A stretch of DNA of 55,709 nucleotides from Cycloclasticus sp. symbiont of Bathymodiolus heckerae (lineage in GTDB: Bacteria > Pseudomonadota > Gammaproteobacteria > Methylococcales > Cycloclasticaceae), in NCBI GenBank assembly GCA_002101235.1, contig LWTL01000110.1, forward strand, positions 1 through 55,709, written 5' to 3'. The notes below the pieces were generated by a model. That model had not been told where the DNA came from. It ran no database searches and saw only the letters and a program-made list of their open reading frames with translations. The position numbers and the translations under genes are program-made. Positions 8,898 to 19,604 of this stretch are shown piece after piece; within the stretch, counting starts at the first letter, position 1, and every line of letters starts with the position of its first letter.

Positions 8898-11800
8898 TTA
8901 GTGTTCGCTCAGGGCTAATGAATTTAATAGATTAAGTATAAACTCAACTTTCAGTTCAGTGCTATCAAGTTTTTTTGTAAAGCGTAGTTTTTGCGGTCCT
9001 TCAAGTTTGAAAACCTGTGGTTGAGTTTGAATCAGTTCAATGATTTTTGCGGCATCAATACGGGGTTCGTTTGAAAATAAGATGAGGCCAGCTGATTTAC
9101 CCACACTGATTTTTTCAATACCAAGTTTGCTCGCTTGTTGTTTTATCTCGCTGACGCCAAATAAACACTTTGTACTGTCGGGCAGTAAGCCAAAGCGATC
9201 AATCATTTCGATTTGTAAGTCGCGCAGTTCATCCGTGTTTTCAGTACTAGCAATACGCTTATATAGTACAAGTCGGGTGTGCACATCTGGCAGGTAGTCG
9301 TCAGGTATTAAAGCGCTTTCATGCAGGTCAATTTCTGGGCCGGTATCAATACGTTGTTCAAGTTCCGGCTGCTTGCCAGATTTAATAGCGGCAACCGCAT
9401 TGTCGAGTAACTCCGTATAAAGGGTGAAGCCAATTTCTTGAATCTCACCGCTTTGATTGTCGCCTAATAATTCGCCTGCACCGCGAATCTCCATATCGTG
9501 AGTGGACAGGCTGAATCCCGCGCCTAAATCAGCGCTGTGTTGGATCGCATCAATACGCTTTTTGGCGTCCTTGGTCATTACACCGTCTGGCGGCACAATC
9601 ATGTAAGCGTATGCTCGATGATGTGAGCGACCCACGCGGCCGCGCAATTGATGAAGTTGCGACAAGCCTAGTTTATCTGCACGGTTAATGATGATGGTAT
9701 TTGCATTCGGTAAATCAATACCGTTTTCGATAATGGTGGTCGATACTAATATATTGAAACGGTTATGGTAGAAATCCAGCATGATGTGTTCAAGTTCGCT
9801 TTCGCGCATTTGTCCATGTGCTTTTTGAATGTGTGCATCAGGCATCAATTCTTCTAACTCAAGAATGAGGCGATCCATGCTTGCAATGTCATTATGCAGG
9901 ACAAACAACTGACCACCACGTCGTAATTCACGCTGACAGGCTTCTTGAATGAGGCTGCTATTCCACTCTGATACGAACGTTTCAATAGCGTGTCGATTAG
10001 GCGGCGGTGTCGCAATAATGGAAATATCCCGTAAACCGGACATGGCTTGATTCAATGTGCGTGGAATAGGGGTCGCTGTAAGCGTGAGCATATCAACTTC
10101 TGAGCGCATGGATTTAAAATGCTCTTTATGGCGCACCCCAAAGCGTTGTTCCTCGTCAATAATTACAAGGCCCAAGTTTTTATAGGTTAGCGATTTTTGC
10201 AAGAGCTTATGCGTACCGATAAGAATATCCACCTTACCTTCAGCGGTATCGGCAATAATTTGGTTCTGTTTTTTTGTGCTGACAAAACGGGATAAAACTT
10301 CAACGCGAATGGGCCAATCGGCAAAGCGATCTGAGAAATTTTGGTAGTGTTGCTGCGCGAGTAGTGTGGTGGGTACTAAAATGGCGGTTTGATAATGATT
10401 GCTCGCCGCAATAAATGCTGCGCGCATGGCTACCTCGGTTTTCCCAAAGCCCACATCGCCACAAACGACACGATCCATAGGCTTAGCAAGGCTCATGTCA
10501 TGTAAGGTTTGTTCAATGGTAGTAGCTTGGTCTTCTGTTTCTTCGAAGGGGAATGCGCGTGCGAAAGCATCATAGTCGGTTGACTCAACAACCATCGGTC
10601 GACCAGGTTTGGCTGCGCGCCTGGCGTGAATATCCAAGAGTTCGGCGGCGACGTCACGTGCGCGTTTAAGTGCTTTTTTTCGTGCTTTTTCCCATTGCTC
10701 GCTACCCAGTCTGTGTAATGGAGCAGAGTCGCCTTGCGTGCCCATGTAGCGGCCAATAAGGTTTAGAGACGAAACAGGTACGTAAAGTTTGTCGTTATTG
10801 GCGTACTCTAACGTTAGGAATTCGGTTTCAATACTATCGACAACGATATGTTTCAGGCCAATATAGCGCCCAACGCCGTGCTCCTGATGAACAACGGGTG
10901 AGCCAATTTCAAGTTCTGCAAGGCTGTTGAAAATATTTTCAAGCCGTTTGCTGGATGAGGAGCGCCTGCGTCTACGTTGTTGCGCACGTGTGCCAAAGAG
11001 GTTGTTTTCGGTGATAAGCGAATGCGATGGTAGGCTAAGACCTTCGTCGATAGGTGCAACGGTAATGCAAATATCATTATCGTCATGAACAAACTGTGTC
11101 CAGCCTTCGACTAATGTGGGTCGAATGTGCAGCTTTTGCAATTGTAAAAGCATCGATTCACGGTGCCCGGCAGATTCAGCAACAAATAAGGTTTTGTGCT
11201 CAGGTTGGTCTAACAGTTGAAACAAGGGGTGCTCAGCATCACTTTTTTGGCTATTAATAAGCGCTGTTTTATTGAGCTCATCGATGGTGCTACTCAGTGA
11301 TACGGATGGGTGGTTTGAAAGCTGGCTTTTAAAGCTATCTACGTCATGGAAAAGTAACTCAGGGCGTAGAGCAGGACGGTCAATATCGCATTGCCTATGG
11401 GTAAAACGTTCGATAACTTGACTGGCGAATGTATTTGCAGCGGTGAGAATGTCGCCATGTAACACCAATGTGGCTTTTGGGATGTAGTCGAAAAATGATT
11501 CGGTATGATCAACAAATAGTGGCAAATAGTTTTCGATACCGCTGGGGATGTTTCCCTTAGAAACCTGCTGATATATGGTGTTTTTATCTGAAACGTTAGG
11601 AAAGAGTTCTCTAAATTTTTGACGAAAAAGCTGAATGCTTTCGTTGTTAATAGGGAACTCACGCGCAGGGAATAGTTGAATGGCATCAACTTTATCGATA
11701 GAGCGCTGTGTTTCGGTATCAAATGTTCGGATGGACTCTACTTCATCATCGAATAAATCGATTCGGTACGGTTTTTTACTGCCCATAGGGAACATATCAA

Positions 11801-12308
11801 AAATAGCCCCACGAACAGAATACTCGCCGTGTTCTTGAACAGAGTGTACGTTTTGATAACCTAAAGTATCTAAATTTAAGCGAGTTTTATCTATGTTGAG
11901 TGTGTCACCAACAGTGAGAGAAAAACACTGGCTTAATAGTTGATCCCTAGGCGCTAAACGTTGTAATAAACAGGCAACCGTTATGATTAATATGCCTGTG
12001 TTTAAGTTTTTAAGGTTATACAGCGTGGTGAGCCGTTCAGAAATAATCTCGCCCAATGGCGAAAAGCTGTCATAAGGCAAAACTTCCCAATCGGGGAAGT
12101 AAGTAACGGGGAGTTCGTCACTTAGAAAAAAAGGGATTTCTCGTTCTAAGCGCAGTGCGGATTGTGTATCTGCGCAAACTACAATAAGGAGTTGTTCAGA
12201 TTCAACAGCAGCATGCGCTATGTTTAAAGCATCTGCGCAGCCTTTAAAATCTCCCCAAGGGATCGTTTGGTTTTTATTCTTGGGAAGTTGGAGTGCTGAG
12301 ATGGGCAT
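8898..12308 (-). CDS. mfd: Transcription-repair coupling factor
   Basis: Removes RNA polymerase stalled at DNA lesions and recruits UvrA. At 1136 aa it is full length. In order: UvrB-like N-terminal domains (to about 350), the RNA-polymerase-interacting domain (about 465-540, with [16 protein letters not shown]), helicase Walker [13 protein letters not shown], the DEEQ box [14 protein letters not shown], the [12 protein letters not shown] motif, the GIDLPNANT translocase motif and QLRGRVGR, and a C-terminal TRCF domain (about 1000-1130). The start gives [14 protein letters not shown]. Followed closely by csiV. Confidence 0.97.
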   Translation of the reverse strand: MPISALQLPKNKNQTIPWGDFKGCADALNIAHAAVESEQLLIVVCADTQSALRLEREIPFFLSDELPVTYFPDWEVLPYDSFSPLGEIISERLTTLYNLKNLNTGILIITVACLLQRLAPRDQLLSQCFSLTVGDTLNIDKTRLNLDTLGYQNVHSVQEHGEYSVRGAIFDMFPMGSKKPYRIDLFDDEVESIRTFDTETQRSIDKVDAIQLFPAREFPINNESIQLFRQKFRELFPNVSDKNTIYQQVSKGNIPSGIENYLPLFVDHTESFFDYIPKATLVLHGDILTAANTFASQVIERFTHRQCDIDRPALRPELLFHDVDSFKSQLSNHPSVSLSSTIDELNKTALINSQKSDAEHPLFQLLDQPEHKTLFVAESAGHRESMLLQLQKLHIRPTLVEGWTQFVHDDNDICITVAPIDEGLSLPSHSLITENNLFGTRAQQRRRRRSSSSKRLENIFNSLAELEIGSPVVHQEHGVGRYIGLKHIVVDSIETEFLTLEYANNDKLYVPVSSLNLIGRYMGTQGDSAPLHRLGSEQWEKARKKALKRARDVAAELLDIHARRAAKPGRPMVVESTDYDAFARAFPFEETEDQATTIEQTLHDMSLAKPMDRVVCGDVGFGKTEVAMRAAFIAASNHYQTAILVPTTLLAQQHYQNFSDRFADWPIRVEVLSRFVSTKKQNQIIADTAEGKVDILIGTHKLLQKSLTYKNLGLVIIDEEQRFGVRHKEHFKSMRSEVDMLTLTATPIPRTLNQAMSGLRDISIIATPPPNRHAIETFVSEWNSSLIQEACQRELRRGGQLFVLHNDIASMDRLILELEELMPDAHIQKAHGQMRESELEHIMLDFYHNRFNILVSTTIIENGIDLPNANTIIINRADKLGLSQLHQLRGRVGRSHHRAYAYMIVPPDGVMTKDAKKRIDAIQHSADLGAGFSLSTHDMEIRGAGELLGDNQSGEIQEIGFTLYTELLDNAVAAIKSGKQPELEQRIDTGPEIDLHESALIPDDYLPDVHTRLVLYKRIASTENTDELRDLQIEMIDRFGLLPDSTKCLFGVSEIKQQASKLGIEKISVGKSAGLILFSNEPRIDAAKIIELIQTQPQVFKLEGPQKLRFTKKLDSTELKVEFILNLLNSLALSEH

Positions 12309-12384
12309 GCGTCAATTTGTAGTCGTAATCAATACGTTATTTTCTCATAAACAGGTAACGATGTACTTTAGTTTGCAGAAATAA

Positions 12385-12415
12385 AAAAGGCCTGACAAAA
12401 CTCGTCAGGCCTTTT
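12385..12415 (-). terminator. Rho-independent terminator after the rhodanese gene
   Basis: A 12-bp stem, AAAAGGCCTGAC (12385-12396) with GTCAGGCCTTTT (12404-12415), and a 7-nt loop. Read on the minus strand it ends in a T-run just after the rhodanese gene and before mfd, so the two minus-strand genes are separate transcription units. It would also work in the other direction. Confidence 0.88.
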
Positions 12416-12435
12416 ATTGCAAATAGGTATTAACG

Positions 12436-13089
12436 TTAGTTTGGTTTAACCGTCGAAAGGCCTAATACGTGCCATGTCTGCATGCCGCCGCGGTACCACT
12501 TAAGTTTTTCAGCGGGGTAGCCTAATTTTAGCAATGAGTAGATGTTTCTAGGTGATTGACCACACCACATACCATTACAAAAAAGAACTAATGTTTTAGC
12601 GTTGCTGAAATCCCATACGTCATCATCATAACTCGCACCAAATTCATCCACTACGATTAATTCAATATCAAGATCGGTAGCACCTTTTTTAGCGTCAAGT
12701 TTTACCCAAGGAATGTTAACTGCGCCTGCAATAGTGCCGCGCTCTACCCAATCAGGTGTGCGAGAATCAATCACCATTAGGTTTTCATCGGAGCCTAATT
12801 TTTTAAGGTATTCCATTAGTTCAAGTTCACCAATGGTTTCAACACCGGGGGCTAAAGAAATTGGGCGAATACAGAATGGTGGGCAGTTGCGCGATGTTTT
12901 TGCGTAATTAGAATCGATCGTATTTTTTGTGTCTTGGTTACGTTCGATAGTTACTTTTTTGCTGTTGTGTAGAACCTCAATGCTGCCAACAGTGGGTGTG
13001 ATCTTTACTTTTCTTTCAGCGTTTGCGCTGAAATGGATAAGTGCTGTTAGCGCAATTAGAGCAACAGAGAGTGTTTTTATGGTTTTCAT
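12436..13089 (-). CDS. Periplasmic rhodanese-domain protein
   Basis: A signal peptide (MKTIKTLSVALIALTALIHF...SANA) precedes about 60 residues of unknown fold and a rhodanese domain (about 90-215). The domain shows MVIDSRTPDWVERGTIAGA and the active-site loop LFCNGMWCGQSPRN, in which the usual CxxxxR(S/T) loop is replaced by CNGMWCGQS with two cysteines. It could carry sulfane sulfur or act in periplasmic thiol chemistry. It is transcribed separately from mfd (terminator in between) and shares direction with the small exported protein upstream. The physiological substrate is unknown. Confidence 0.82.
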   Translation of the reverse strand: MKTIKTLSVALIALTALIHFSANAERKVKITPTVGSIEVLHNSKKVTIERNQDTKNTIDSNYAKTSRNCPPFCIRPISLAPGVETIGELELMEYLKKLGSDENLMVIDSRTPDWVERGTIAGAVNIPWVKLDAKKGATDLDIELIVVDEFGASYDDDVWDFSNAKTLVLFCNGMWCGQSPRNIYSLLKLGYPAEKLKWYRGGMQTWHVLGLSTVKPN

Positions 13090-13190
13090 TTGTTCTCCAA
13101 TATGTAGGTTAACAACCCTAAAGTCAAATTAGTTATAAGGTTATTACTTATTTTAAGGCTTTTCCCTGTTGATTGCAAAAAAGGGCGTGA

Positions 13191-13493
13191 TTAGGGGGCT
13201 TTTTGGGGCTTGTTAACAACACTATGAATAACAAGGTGATGTTCAAAATAAACAGAAAACTTTGAAAAATTCCAACGAGTAATGGGTGGTTCACCAACGG
13301 TAGGGTACGTTTTAGTGGGTTCACCAAAGTGTGCTTTAACTTGTTCCATAGACTGGCCGTTGGTGGGGCGTAACAAGCCCATTTCATTGTTAGTGGGTTC
13401 TTTATTAATAACGTCAATCAAAAGAACATCAGCAAATGATGTTAGTGGTAGTAGGCAAAAAATGCAGGTGATAATGATTTTCTTGAATGGCAT
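13191..13493 (-). CDS. Small exported protein of unknown function
   Basis: About 100 aa from ATG 13493, which has an AAGGAAAT ribosome site; a longer frame to 13547 lacks one and would bury the signal peptide MPFKKIIITCIFCLLPLTSF. The mature part has RPTNGQSMEQVKAHFGEP and PPITRWNFSKFSVYFE, a pattern seen in uncharacterised gammaproteobacterial periplasmic proteins distantly like the SmpA/BamE fold (GxSMxxVxxxFG). Divergent from lolC, so the 115-bp gap holds both promoters. No function can be assigned. Confidence 0.7.
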   Translation of the reverse strand: MPFKKIIITCIFCLLPLTSFADVLLIDVINKEPTNNEMGLLRPTNGQSMEQVKAHFGEPTKTYPTVGEPPITRWNFSKFSVYFEHHLVIHSVVNKPQKAP

Positions 13494-13608
13494 ATCAATT
13501 TCCTTATGAGTAATGTCGCATGAATATATCATCGATAGGCAATACAATGATATTTCTCTACGCAGTAATAGAGGTTAAAAGCAGGAATGTATGATCTAAT
13601 TCGCACCT

Positions 13609-14856
13609 ATGTTTAAACCACTCGAAATTTTTATTGGTCTTCGGTACACCCGGGCAAAGCAACGCTCAGGTTTCATATCGTTTATCAGCATGACATCTAT
13701 GCTCGGTATTGCTTTAGGTGTTATGGCGCTTATTACAGTGTTGTCCGTGATGAACGGCTTCGAGGCGCAGTTGCGTGAAAAGATATTAGGGATGGCATCG
13801 CACGTTACCGTTTCAGAATCCCAAAACGCTTTACGTAATTGGCGTGAATTAGGTGATACTTTTGATGCAGCAGAAGGCGTGGTCGGTTGGGCTCCTTTTG
13901 TTAAAGCAGAAGTGATGCTGAGCGCTAATCAGCGTGTGAGTGGTAGCTTGTTACGAGGCGTGTTGCCTGAAAAAGAAGGTGCTGTATCAGACATTGCCGA
14001 TAAAATGGTCAGCGGCCATTTGGCACAATTAAAAGCCAAAGGATTTGGTATTGTTTTGGGCGCAGAGCTCGCGCGTTTTTTACGTGTAGGAGTGGGTGAT
14101 AAGGTAACGGTTATTACGCCGCAAGTAACGCCTACACCCGCAGGTATTTTGCCAAGGCTTCGTCGTTTTACAGTAACGGGTTTATTCGAAGTGGGTATGT
14201 ATGAATATGACCGTAATTTAGCGTTGATTCACCTCGATGATGGGTCTAAATTAATGCGATTGAATAACGGTGTGTCAGGCATTCGAATTAAGTTAGATGA
14301 TATGTTTGAAGCGCCTTATGTGACGCGTGATATTGCAAAAAACTTAACGCCTAATTACACCATCTCTAATTGGACGATGGAGCATAGTAATTTCTTCAAA
14401 GCGATTAAAACAGAAAAACGGGTGATGTTTATTATCTTAATGCTGATTGTTGCTGTTGCCGCGTTTAATATTGTATCCACATTGGTGATGGTGGTGACGA
14501 ATAAACGTTCGGAGATTGCTATTTTACGGACGCTTGGTTTTACGCCACGTTCAGTGATGGGTGTATTTATGGTTCAAGGCACATTAATTGGTTTGATTGG
14601 CACAATTGTCGGCGTTATTGCAGGTGTTGCTCTAGCACTTAATGTAGAAGCTATCGTGCCAGCGATTGAACGCTTTTTCCAAGTGCAGTTTTTGCCGGCA
14701 GACATTTATTATATAAGTGACTTGCCTTCTAAATTGGTATGGTCAGATGTAACGACCATTGCCAGCTATTCATTTATTTTATCGTTAATTTCAACCATCT
14801 ATCCTGCTTGGCAGGCATCGCAAGTTAATCCGGCGGAGGCATTGCGCTATGAGTGA
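13609..14856 (+). CDS. lolC: LolC/LolE-type lipoprotein-releasing permease (possibly LolF)
   Basis: Inner-membrane part of the ABC system that extracts lipoproteins from the inner membrane. It has 415 aa, one N-terminal TM helix ([18 protein letters not shown]), a large periplasmic domain and three C-terminal TM helices (starting [20 protein letters not shown]). A proline-rich stretch [19 protein letters not shown] lies where LolC carries its LolA-binding hook. Its end overlaps lolD by 8 bp. No second permease (LolE) follows lolD, so this may be a LolF homodimer type. Confidence 0.9.
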   Translation: MFKPLEIFIGLRYTRAKQRSGFISFISMTSMLGIALGVMALITVLSVMNGFEAQLREKILGMASHVTVSESQNALRNWRELGDTFDAAEGVVGWAPFVKAEVMLSANQRVSGSLLRGVLPEKEGAVSDIADKMVSGHLAQLKAKGFGIVLGAELARFLRVGVGDKVTVITPQVTPTPAGILPRLRRFTVTGLFEVGMYEYDRNLALIHLDDGSKLMRLNNGVSGIRIKLDDMFEAPYVTRDIAKNLTPNYTISNWTMEHSNFFKAIKTEKRVMFIILMLIVAVAAFNIVSTLVMVVTNKRSEIAILRTLGFTPRSVMGVFMVQGTLIGLIGTIVGVIAGVALALNVEAIVPAIERFFQVQFLPADIYYISDLPSKLVWSDVTTIASYSFILSLISTIYPAWQASQVNPAEALRYE

Positions 14857-15526
14857 TGTCTTGTTGAGTTGCCAAAGGTTAACAAAAACGTTTGGTGAAA
14901 AGGACCTCGTTGTTCCTGTACTGAAAGGCATTGATTTGTCGCTTAATCAAGGTGACCGTTTAGCGATTATGGGTACGTCAGGTTCTGGTAAGAGTACTTT
15001 GCTGCATTTGTTAGGTGGTTTAGATCAGCCTACTTCTGGAACGGTGATGATGGCAGGGCAAGATTTAAGTAAATTAAGTGAAGTGAAGCGGTCTTCTCTG
15101 AGGAATAAAAATCTTGGGTTTGTTTATCAATTTCATCACTTATTAGGCGAGTTTAGCGCGTTAGAAAACGTTGCTATGCCATTATTAATTGGCGGGGAAT
15201 CGGTGGAGTCAGCGCATGAGAAGTCTTTTCAAATATTAAAGAAAGTGGGTTTGGAAAGTAGAGTAGAGCACCGGTTTGGCGAACTATCAGGCGGCGAGCG
15301 TCAACGGGTTGCTATTGCCCGTGCGTTGGTGACAAAGCCAGCCTGTATATTGGCGGATGAACCTACGGGTAATTTAGACAGGAAAACGGCTGAGCAAATT
15401 TATGAATTGATGTTGGAGTTGAACCAGAGCTTTAATATCAGTTTGTTACTCGTGACGCATGATAGTCAATTAGCAAACAAAATGGATAAAGTTATAACGT
15501 TGGAAGATGGTTTACTGACGAGCTGA
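14849..15526 (+). CDS. lolD: Lipoprotein-releasing ABC transporter ATPase
   Basis: 225 aa. Walker [11 protein letters not shown]-loop VYQFHHLL, signature [15 protein letters not shown], Walker [12 protein letters not shown] and the switch His in LLLVTHD are all present. [15 protein letters not shown] is typical of LolD. Translationally coupled to the permease by overlap. Its last bases overlap the convergent DUF2062 gene by 15 bp. Confidence 0.96.
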   Translation: MSDVLLSCQRLTKTFGEKDLVVPVLKGIDLSLNQGDRLAIMGTSGSGKSTLLHLLGGLDQPTSGTVMMAGQDLSKLSEVKRSSLRNKNLGFVYQFHHLLGEFSALENVAMPLLIGGESVESAHEKSFQILKKVGLESRVEHRFGELSGGERQRVAIARALVTKPACILADEPTGNLDRKTAEQIYELMLELNQSFNISLLLVTHDSQLANKMDKVITLEDGLLTS

Positions 15527-16015
15527 CCATTTTCTAACCACGATCCACCGCCAAACACCTCGCGCGAGGGCATAACCCAAAGCAGCTGAGGTCGTTCCGA
15601 GCACAAAGCAACCCAGTAAAAATGGTTTCCAGCTTGTTCCAAGGGTACTCATTAGTGCGTCAATCGAAAATTCAAAATCTTGAGCGCTGGGAGGAGTATC
15701 CATTAACGTAGCGCCAACCCAATAAGCAGCATAAAACATAGGTGGCATGGTGATCGGGTTAGTGATCCAAACAGTGGCAACGGAAACGGGCATATTGACG
15801 TGAAAAACAATGGCTGCTGCTGCGGCAATAATCATTTGAGTGGGGAGCGGTATAAAGGCAATAAAGAGGCCCACGGCAAGAGCTCCTGAAAAGGAGCGGC
15901 GATTAAGGTGCCATAAATTAGGGTTGTGTAGAAGGTCACCAAATACTTTTAGATGTTTGTGTTCCTTGATTGTTTTACTATCAGGAAAGTATTTTTTAAT
16001 AATTCTTTTTGGCAT
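15512..16015 (-). CDS. DUF2062 integral membrane protein
   Basis: A 167-aa protein with a basic N-terminus ([14 protein letters not shown]) and two or three hydrophobic segments: [37 protein letters not shown] and [20 protein letters not shown]. The TNPITMPP and [11 protein letters not shown] motifs identify DUF2062. Function unproven. It sits between lolD and comEC, convergent with the former and divergent from the latter, as in Pseudomonas. Confidence 0.85.
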   Translation of the reverse strand: MPKRIIKKYFPDSKTIKEHKHLKVFGDLLHNPNLWHLNRRSFSGALAVGLFIAFIPLPTQMIIAAAAAIVFHVNMPVSVATVWITNPITMPPMFYAAYWVGATLMDTPPSAQDFEFSIDALMSTLGTSWKPFLLGCFVLGTTSAALGYALARGVWRWIVVRKWSARQ

Positions 16016-16121
16016 ACCAATCAGTTTAAAATTATGTCTACAAAGTATAAGGCCGAGTTAAAGGAATGACTCGATTAACGGCAACTTTAATCTAAGTGTA
16101 GCAGAGCATGGATGCGGCAAA

Positions 16122-18410
16122 ATGACTAATTTTCAAAAAATCACATTGTTCTTTTGTGCGGGTATTTTGTCGGTGCAGCTTTTAACGAGCTTGCCAACTA
16201 TTGCGAATATGTTTTTTATATTTTGCTTTGCACTGGCTGTTTTTAAGTGGGCACGTAGCCTGAGTTGCTTTTTGCTGGGTTTTGTTTGGGTTGCTACTTA
16301 CGCAATGTCGATTGAGAGTCATCAACTGCCAGAAATTTTAGAGGGCGAAGAGGTTCTTGTTGTTGGTGAGGTGGTCAACTTGCCCGTACAAGACGTTCGT
16401 TCCACGAGATTTCTTTTACGTGTCGGAACAGTTGAGTCATCGGATCATGATATTACCTTTCCAAGTATTATTAAGTTGAGCTGGTATGGGCGCGGTCATG
16501 AACTTAAGTCTGGCGAGCGGTGGCGCTTAAAAGTCAAATTAAAAAGACGACATGGCTTAGTAAATCCGCATGGGTTTGATTATGAGAAATGGCTTTTCCA
16601 GCAAAAAATTGGTGCGACGGGATATGTTCGAAAAAGTGAAGATAATAAGCGTTTAGAGGCGTCTGACAAGGTTTCAGTATCTTACTGGCGCGAGCATTTA
16701 AGGAGTTATTTGAACGTAGGATTAGCAGGGAGTCAGCATTTAGGGGTTGTTAAAGCTTTGGTGCTGGGAGATAGGAGTGGTATTAACGATAAGCAGTGGG
16801 AAGTGTTTCGTCAAACTGGTACATCGCACTTAATTGCTATTTCTGGTCTGCATATAGGTTTAATTAGCGCATTGGTGTTTGGCTTGGTTCGGTGGCTTAG
16901 TCTCCGATGTCTACCTATCAGGCATAAGGCTGGGCAATGTGCATTAGTGATAAGCTTAATCGCCGCCTTTTTGTACGCGGCTCTTGCTGGGTTTTCAGTG
17001 CCTACGCAACGCGCCTTGATCATGTTGTCTGTTGTGTTGGCGGCCGCTTTCTGGCGACGGCATTACACGCCGTTTCACGTTATTTCAGTTGCACTGTTTG
17101 GTGTGTTGCTGATTGATCCTTTGGCGCCGTTATCAGCAGGATTCTGGCTATCTTTTGCAGCGGTTGCTGTTATTTTGTATGGCGTGGTGGGACGCCTATC
17201 GAGAGCAGGCGCCGTAAGACAATTAATGGCAATCCAGTGGTGGGTTGCTATTGGATTGATGCCGCTAGTGCTGCTTTTCTTTGGGCAGGTATCGTTGATT
17301 GCTCCTCTTGCGAATATGTTAGCGGTGCCGTTGGTAAGTTTTTTGATTGTGCCTTTGTTGTTTGCTGCGCTGTTGTTATCGATGCTAAGTGAAACGTTAA
17401 GTGTTGTGGTATTAAGGTTAGCTAACAAGCTGATTGACTATATGTGGCAGTTTTTAGAGATGTTATCGGGCATAGAACTATCCTCGTTATCACTTTCTGG
17501 TGTATCGGTGTTAGCGTGCTTTATCGCTGTGGTAGGTGTTGTTTTCTTATTGTTGCCAAAAGGTTTTATTCCTAAACCATTAGCCTGCCTTCTCTTTATT
17601 CCACTCTTGTTTCCAATGAAAGTAGGTAAGCTCAGTGATGGTGAGTTTAAGCTAGTACTGCTTGATGTAGGCCAAGGTTTGTCTGCGGTTATTCATACGT
17701 CAAATCACACCTTGGTTTTTGATACTGGTGCAAAGTACAGCGAAAAAAGCGATCTTGCGTCGACGGTTGTAATGCCCTATTTAAATGGGGAAGGAATTAC
17801 CCAGATTGATACTTTGTTGATTAGTCATGGTGATAATGACCATGCGGGTGGCGCCAATACGCTATTAGCGTCATTCAAAGTAAACAGCTTGATGACCAGT
17901 GTGTCAGCGATGTTTGCCAAACATAAACCGATTGAGTGTAAATACGGAGTGGCATGGGTATGGGACGGTGTGGAGTTTGAAATTCTCAGCCCAAGTCAGT
18001 TTAACTTATTTGAAGGTAATAACGCCTCATGTGTTTTAAGAGTCAGCTCTATTAATGGCAGTGTGTTGTTGCCGGGGGATATTGAAAAGAGCATGGAGAG
18101 TTCGCTATTGCAATATAAGGCGAGTAGCTTGAAAGCAGACATATTGATTGCACCTCATCATGGCAGTAAAACCTCGTCAACGAGTGCATTTATTGGAGCT
18201 GTTAGTCCTCGTTATGTATTGTTTCCTGTGGGGTATAAAAATCGTTTCAAGTTTCCTAGCAAACTCATTGTTGAGCGATATAGTAAGCGAGGGATTCAGA
18301 GTTATGATACTGCTAGCGGTGGGGCATTAACGGTTGACTTTTTAAAAGACAAGCAGCTAAGCATTGATAGCTATCGGCAAACGCATCCTAAATTTTGGAG
18401 TTGGAAATAG
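16122..18410 (+). CDS. comEC: DNA uptake channel protein ComEC/Rec2
   Basis: The inner-membrane channel for transforming DNA. At 762 aa it is complete: N-terminal TM helices and DUF4131 domain (to about 180), the competence domain with many TM helices (about 200-480, including FRQTGTSHLIAISGLHIGL), and a C-terminal metallo-beta-lactamase-like domain starting LVLLDVGQGLSAVI, with LLISHGDNDHAGG and IAPHHGSKTSS as metal-binding motifs. An intact gene suggests possible natural transformation; other competence genes are not in the window. Confidence 0.93.
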   Translation: MTNFQKITLFFCAGILSVQLLTSLPTIANMFFIFCFALAVFKWARSLSCFLLGFVWVATYAMSIESHQLPEILEGEEVLVVGEVVNLPVQDVRSTRFLLRVGTVESSDHDITFPSIIKLSWYGRGHELKSGERWRLKVKLKRRHGLVNPHGFDYEKWLFQQKIGATGYVRKSEDNKRLEASDKVSVSYWREHLRSYLNVGLAGSQHLGVVKALVLGDRSGINDKQWEVFRQTGTSHLIAISGLHIGLISALVFGLVRWLSLRCLPIRHKAGQCALVISLIAAFLYAALAGFSVPTQRALIMLSVVLAAAFWRRHYTPFHVISVALFGVLLIDPLAPLSAGFWLSFAAVAVILYGVVGRLSRAGAVRQLMAIQWWVAIGLMPLVLLFFGQVSLIAPLANMLAVPLVSFLIVPLLFAALLLSMLSETLSVVVLRLANKLIDYMWQFLEMLSGIELSSLSLSGVSVLACFIAVVGVVFLLLPKGFIPKPLACLLFIPLLFPMKVGKLSDGEFKLVLLDVGQGLSAVIHTSNHTLVFDTGAKYSEKSDLASTVVMPYLNGEGITQIDTLLISHGDNDHAGGANTLLASFKVNSLMTSVSAMFAKHKPIECKYGVAWVWDGVEFEILSPSQFNLFEGNNASCVLRVSSINGSVLLPGDIEKSMESSLLQYKASSLKADILIAPHHGSKTSSTSAFIGAVSPRYVLFPVGYKNRFKFPSKLIVERYSKRGIQSYDTASGGALTVDFLKDKQLSIDSYRQTHPKFWSWK

Positions 18411-18520
18411 TTAAATTAAAAGATGCTAATGGGCTGTTTATTTGCTGAATTTATGGCGTAGGTATTGAATTGCTGTTTTAACAAGCTGCGAGGGTGCTTA
18501 GCGTTTAAAAATACAGTAAT

Positions 18521-19168
18521 ATGGAGGAATTATTTGATTATCTAAATATAGAGGCTGTTGTGCTTGAAATTTTAATATCGGGTGGTTGGTTGATGATCCC
18601 CATTGTCGTATGTTCTATCATTTCCTTGGCGGTTATTGGCGAACGGTTTTGGTCGTTAAGTAGTGAGAAAATCATCCCGAAGGAGCTACTTTCATCTGTT
18701 TGGAAATTGCATAAGGCGGGCCAGTTAGATAAAAATAAACTGCAAACATTATCACTGAGCTCTCCATTAGGCCGAGTGTTGGCTGCTGGTATTGCTAACC
18801 AATCTCATGGTCGTGAGATTATGAAAGAAAGTATTGAAGAGTCTGGACGTCAAGTGGTTCATGAGCTTGAAAAATATTTGAATACATTGGGAACCATCGC
18901 ATCAATAACGCCGTTGCTAGGTCTGTTAGGTACAGTTATTGGGATGATTTACGTATTTGCGGCTATTACAGATCATGGTACAGGTGACCCTGCTGTGCTT
19001 GCCGAAGGCATTTCTCAAGCATTAATTACAACGGCATCAGGGCTGTCTGTTGCGATCCCTTCTCTTATGTTTTATCGCTACTTCAGAGGTAAGGTGGATG
19101 AGTTGGTCATCAAAATGGAAGATGAGGCGCTTAAAATGGTCGAAATGATGCACGGAGAGCGTGAGTAG
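18521..19168 (+). CDS. ExbB/TolQ-family proton channel protein
   Basis: 215 aa with three hydrophobic segments: ILISGGWLMIPIVVCSIISL, a central SITPLLGLLGTVIGMIYVFA and ALITTASGLSVAIPSLMFY. These motifs are diagnostic of MotA/TolQ/ExbB channels, which energise outer-membrane processes by proton flow. The start is uncertain: no good ribosome site precedes ATG 18521. Followed by ExbD and lpxK as in Pseudomonas, where this pair is a second, non-TonB-linked set. Which outer-membrane partner it drives is not visible. Confidence 0.88.
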   Translation: MEELFDYLNIEAVVLEILISGGWLMIPIVVCSIISLAVIGERFWSLSSEKIIPKELLSSVWKLHKAGQLDKNKLQTLSLSSPLGRVLAAGIANQSHGREIMKESIEESGRQVVHELEKYLNTLGTIASITPLLGLLGTVIGMIYVFAAITDHGTGDPAVLAEGISQALITTASGLSVAIPSLMFYRYFRGKVDELVIKMEDEALKMVEMMHGERE

Positions 19169-19172
19169 CCCG

Positions 19173-19592
19173 ATGAATTTCAAGTCAAAAAAGAATGAAG
19201 AGCTTGACCTGAATTTAACCCCCTTGATTGATGTGGTCTTTTTGTTATTGATTTTTTTTATGGTTACCACAACGTTTGATAGAGAAACACAATTAAAAAT
19301 TGAGTTGCCGCAAGCCGCGGGCGAGCAAAGAAAAGCGGAAAAGTCATTGGAAGTGAGTATTGACTCAAAAAGCCGTTTTTTCATTAATCAAAAAGAAATC
19401 GTTAATTCTGGTTTAGAAACAGTTAAAAAGGCGTTGAAACAGGCCGCTGGCGATGAAAAAAGTCCACCATTGTTGATCAGTGCAGATGGGCAAGCTACTC
19501 ATCAGTCAGTTATTACGGTGTTAGATGCAGCTGGTCAGTTGGGTTTTGTCAATATTACGTTTGCGGCAAACCAACCAAAATCAAAGAAGTAG
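19173..19592 (+). CDS. ExbD/TolR-family protein
   Basis: The partner of the ExbB-like channel: one N-terminal TM helix (LIDVVFLLLIFFMVTTTF) whose Asp in NLTPLIDV is the proton-carrying residue, then a periplasmic domain. An in-frame GTG at 19161 overlaps the previous gene; ATG 19173 gives MNFKSKKNEELDLNL, matching homologues, and is preferred (139 aa). Twelve bases precede lpxK, so it belongs to the exbB-exbD-lpxK-ycaR-kdsB transcript. Confidence 0.9.
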   Translation: MNFKSKKNEELDLNLTPLIDVVFLLLIFFMVTTTFDRETQLKIELPQAAGEQRKAEKSLEVSIDSKSRFFINQKEIVNSGLETVKKALKQAAGDEKSPPLLISADGQATHQSVITVLDAAGQLGFVNITFAANQPKSKK

Positions 19593-19604
19593 ACCAGTTT
19601 TCTA

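Noticed and set aside
10493..11722. Several 80-130 codon frames opposite or inside mfd
   Set aside because: They are shadows of the mfd reading frame with no ribosome site and no family resemblance.
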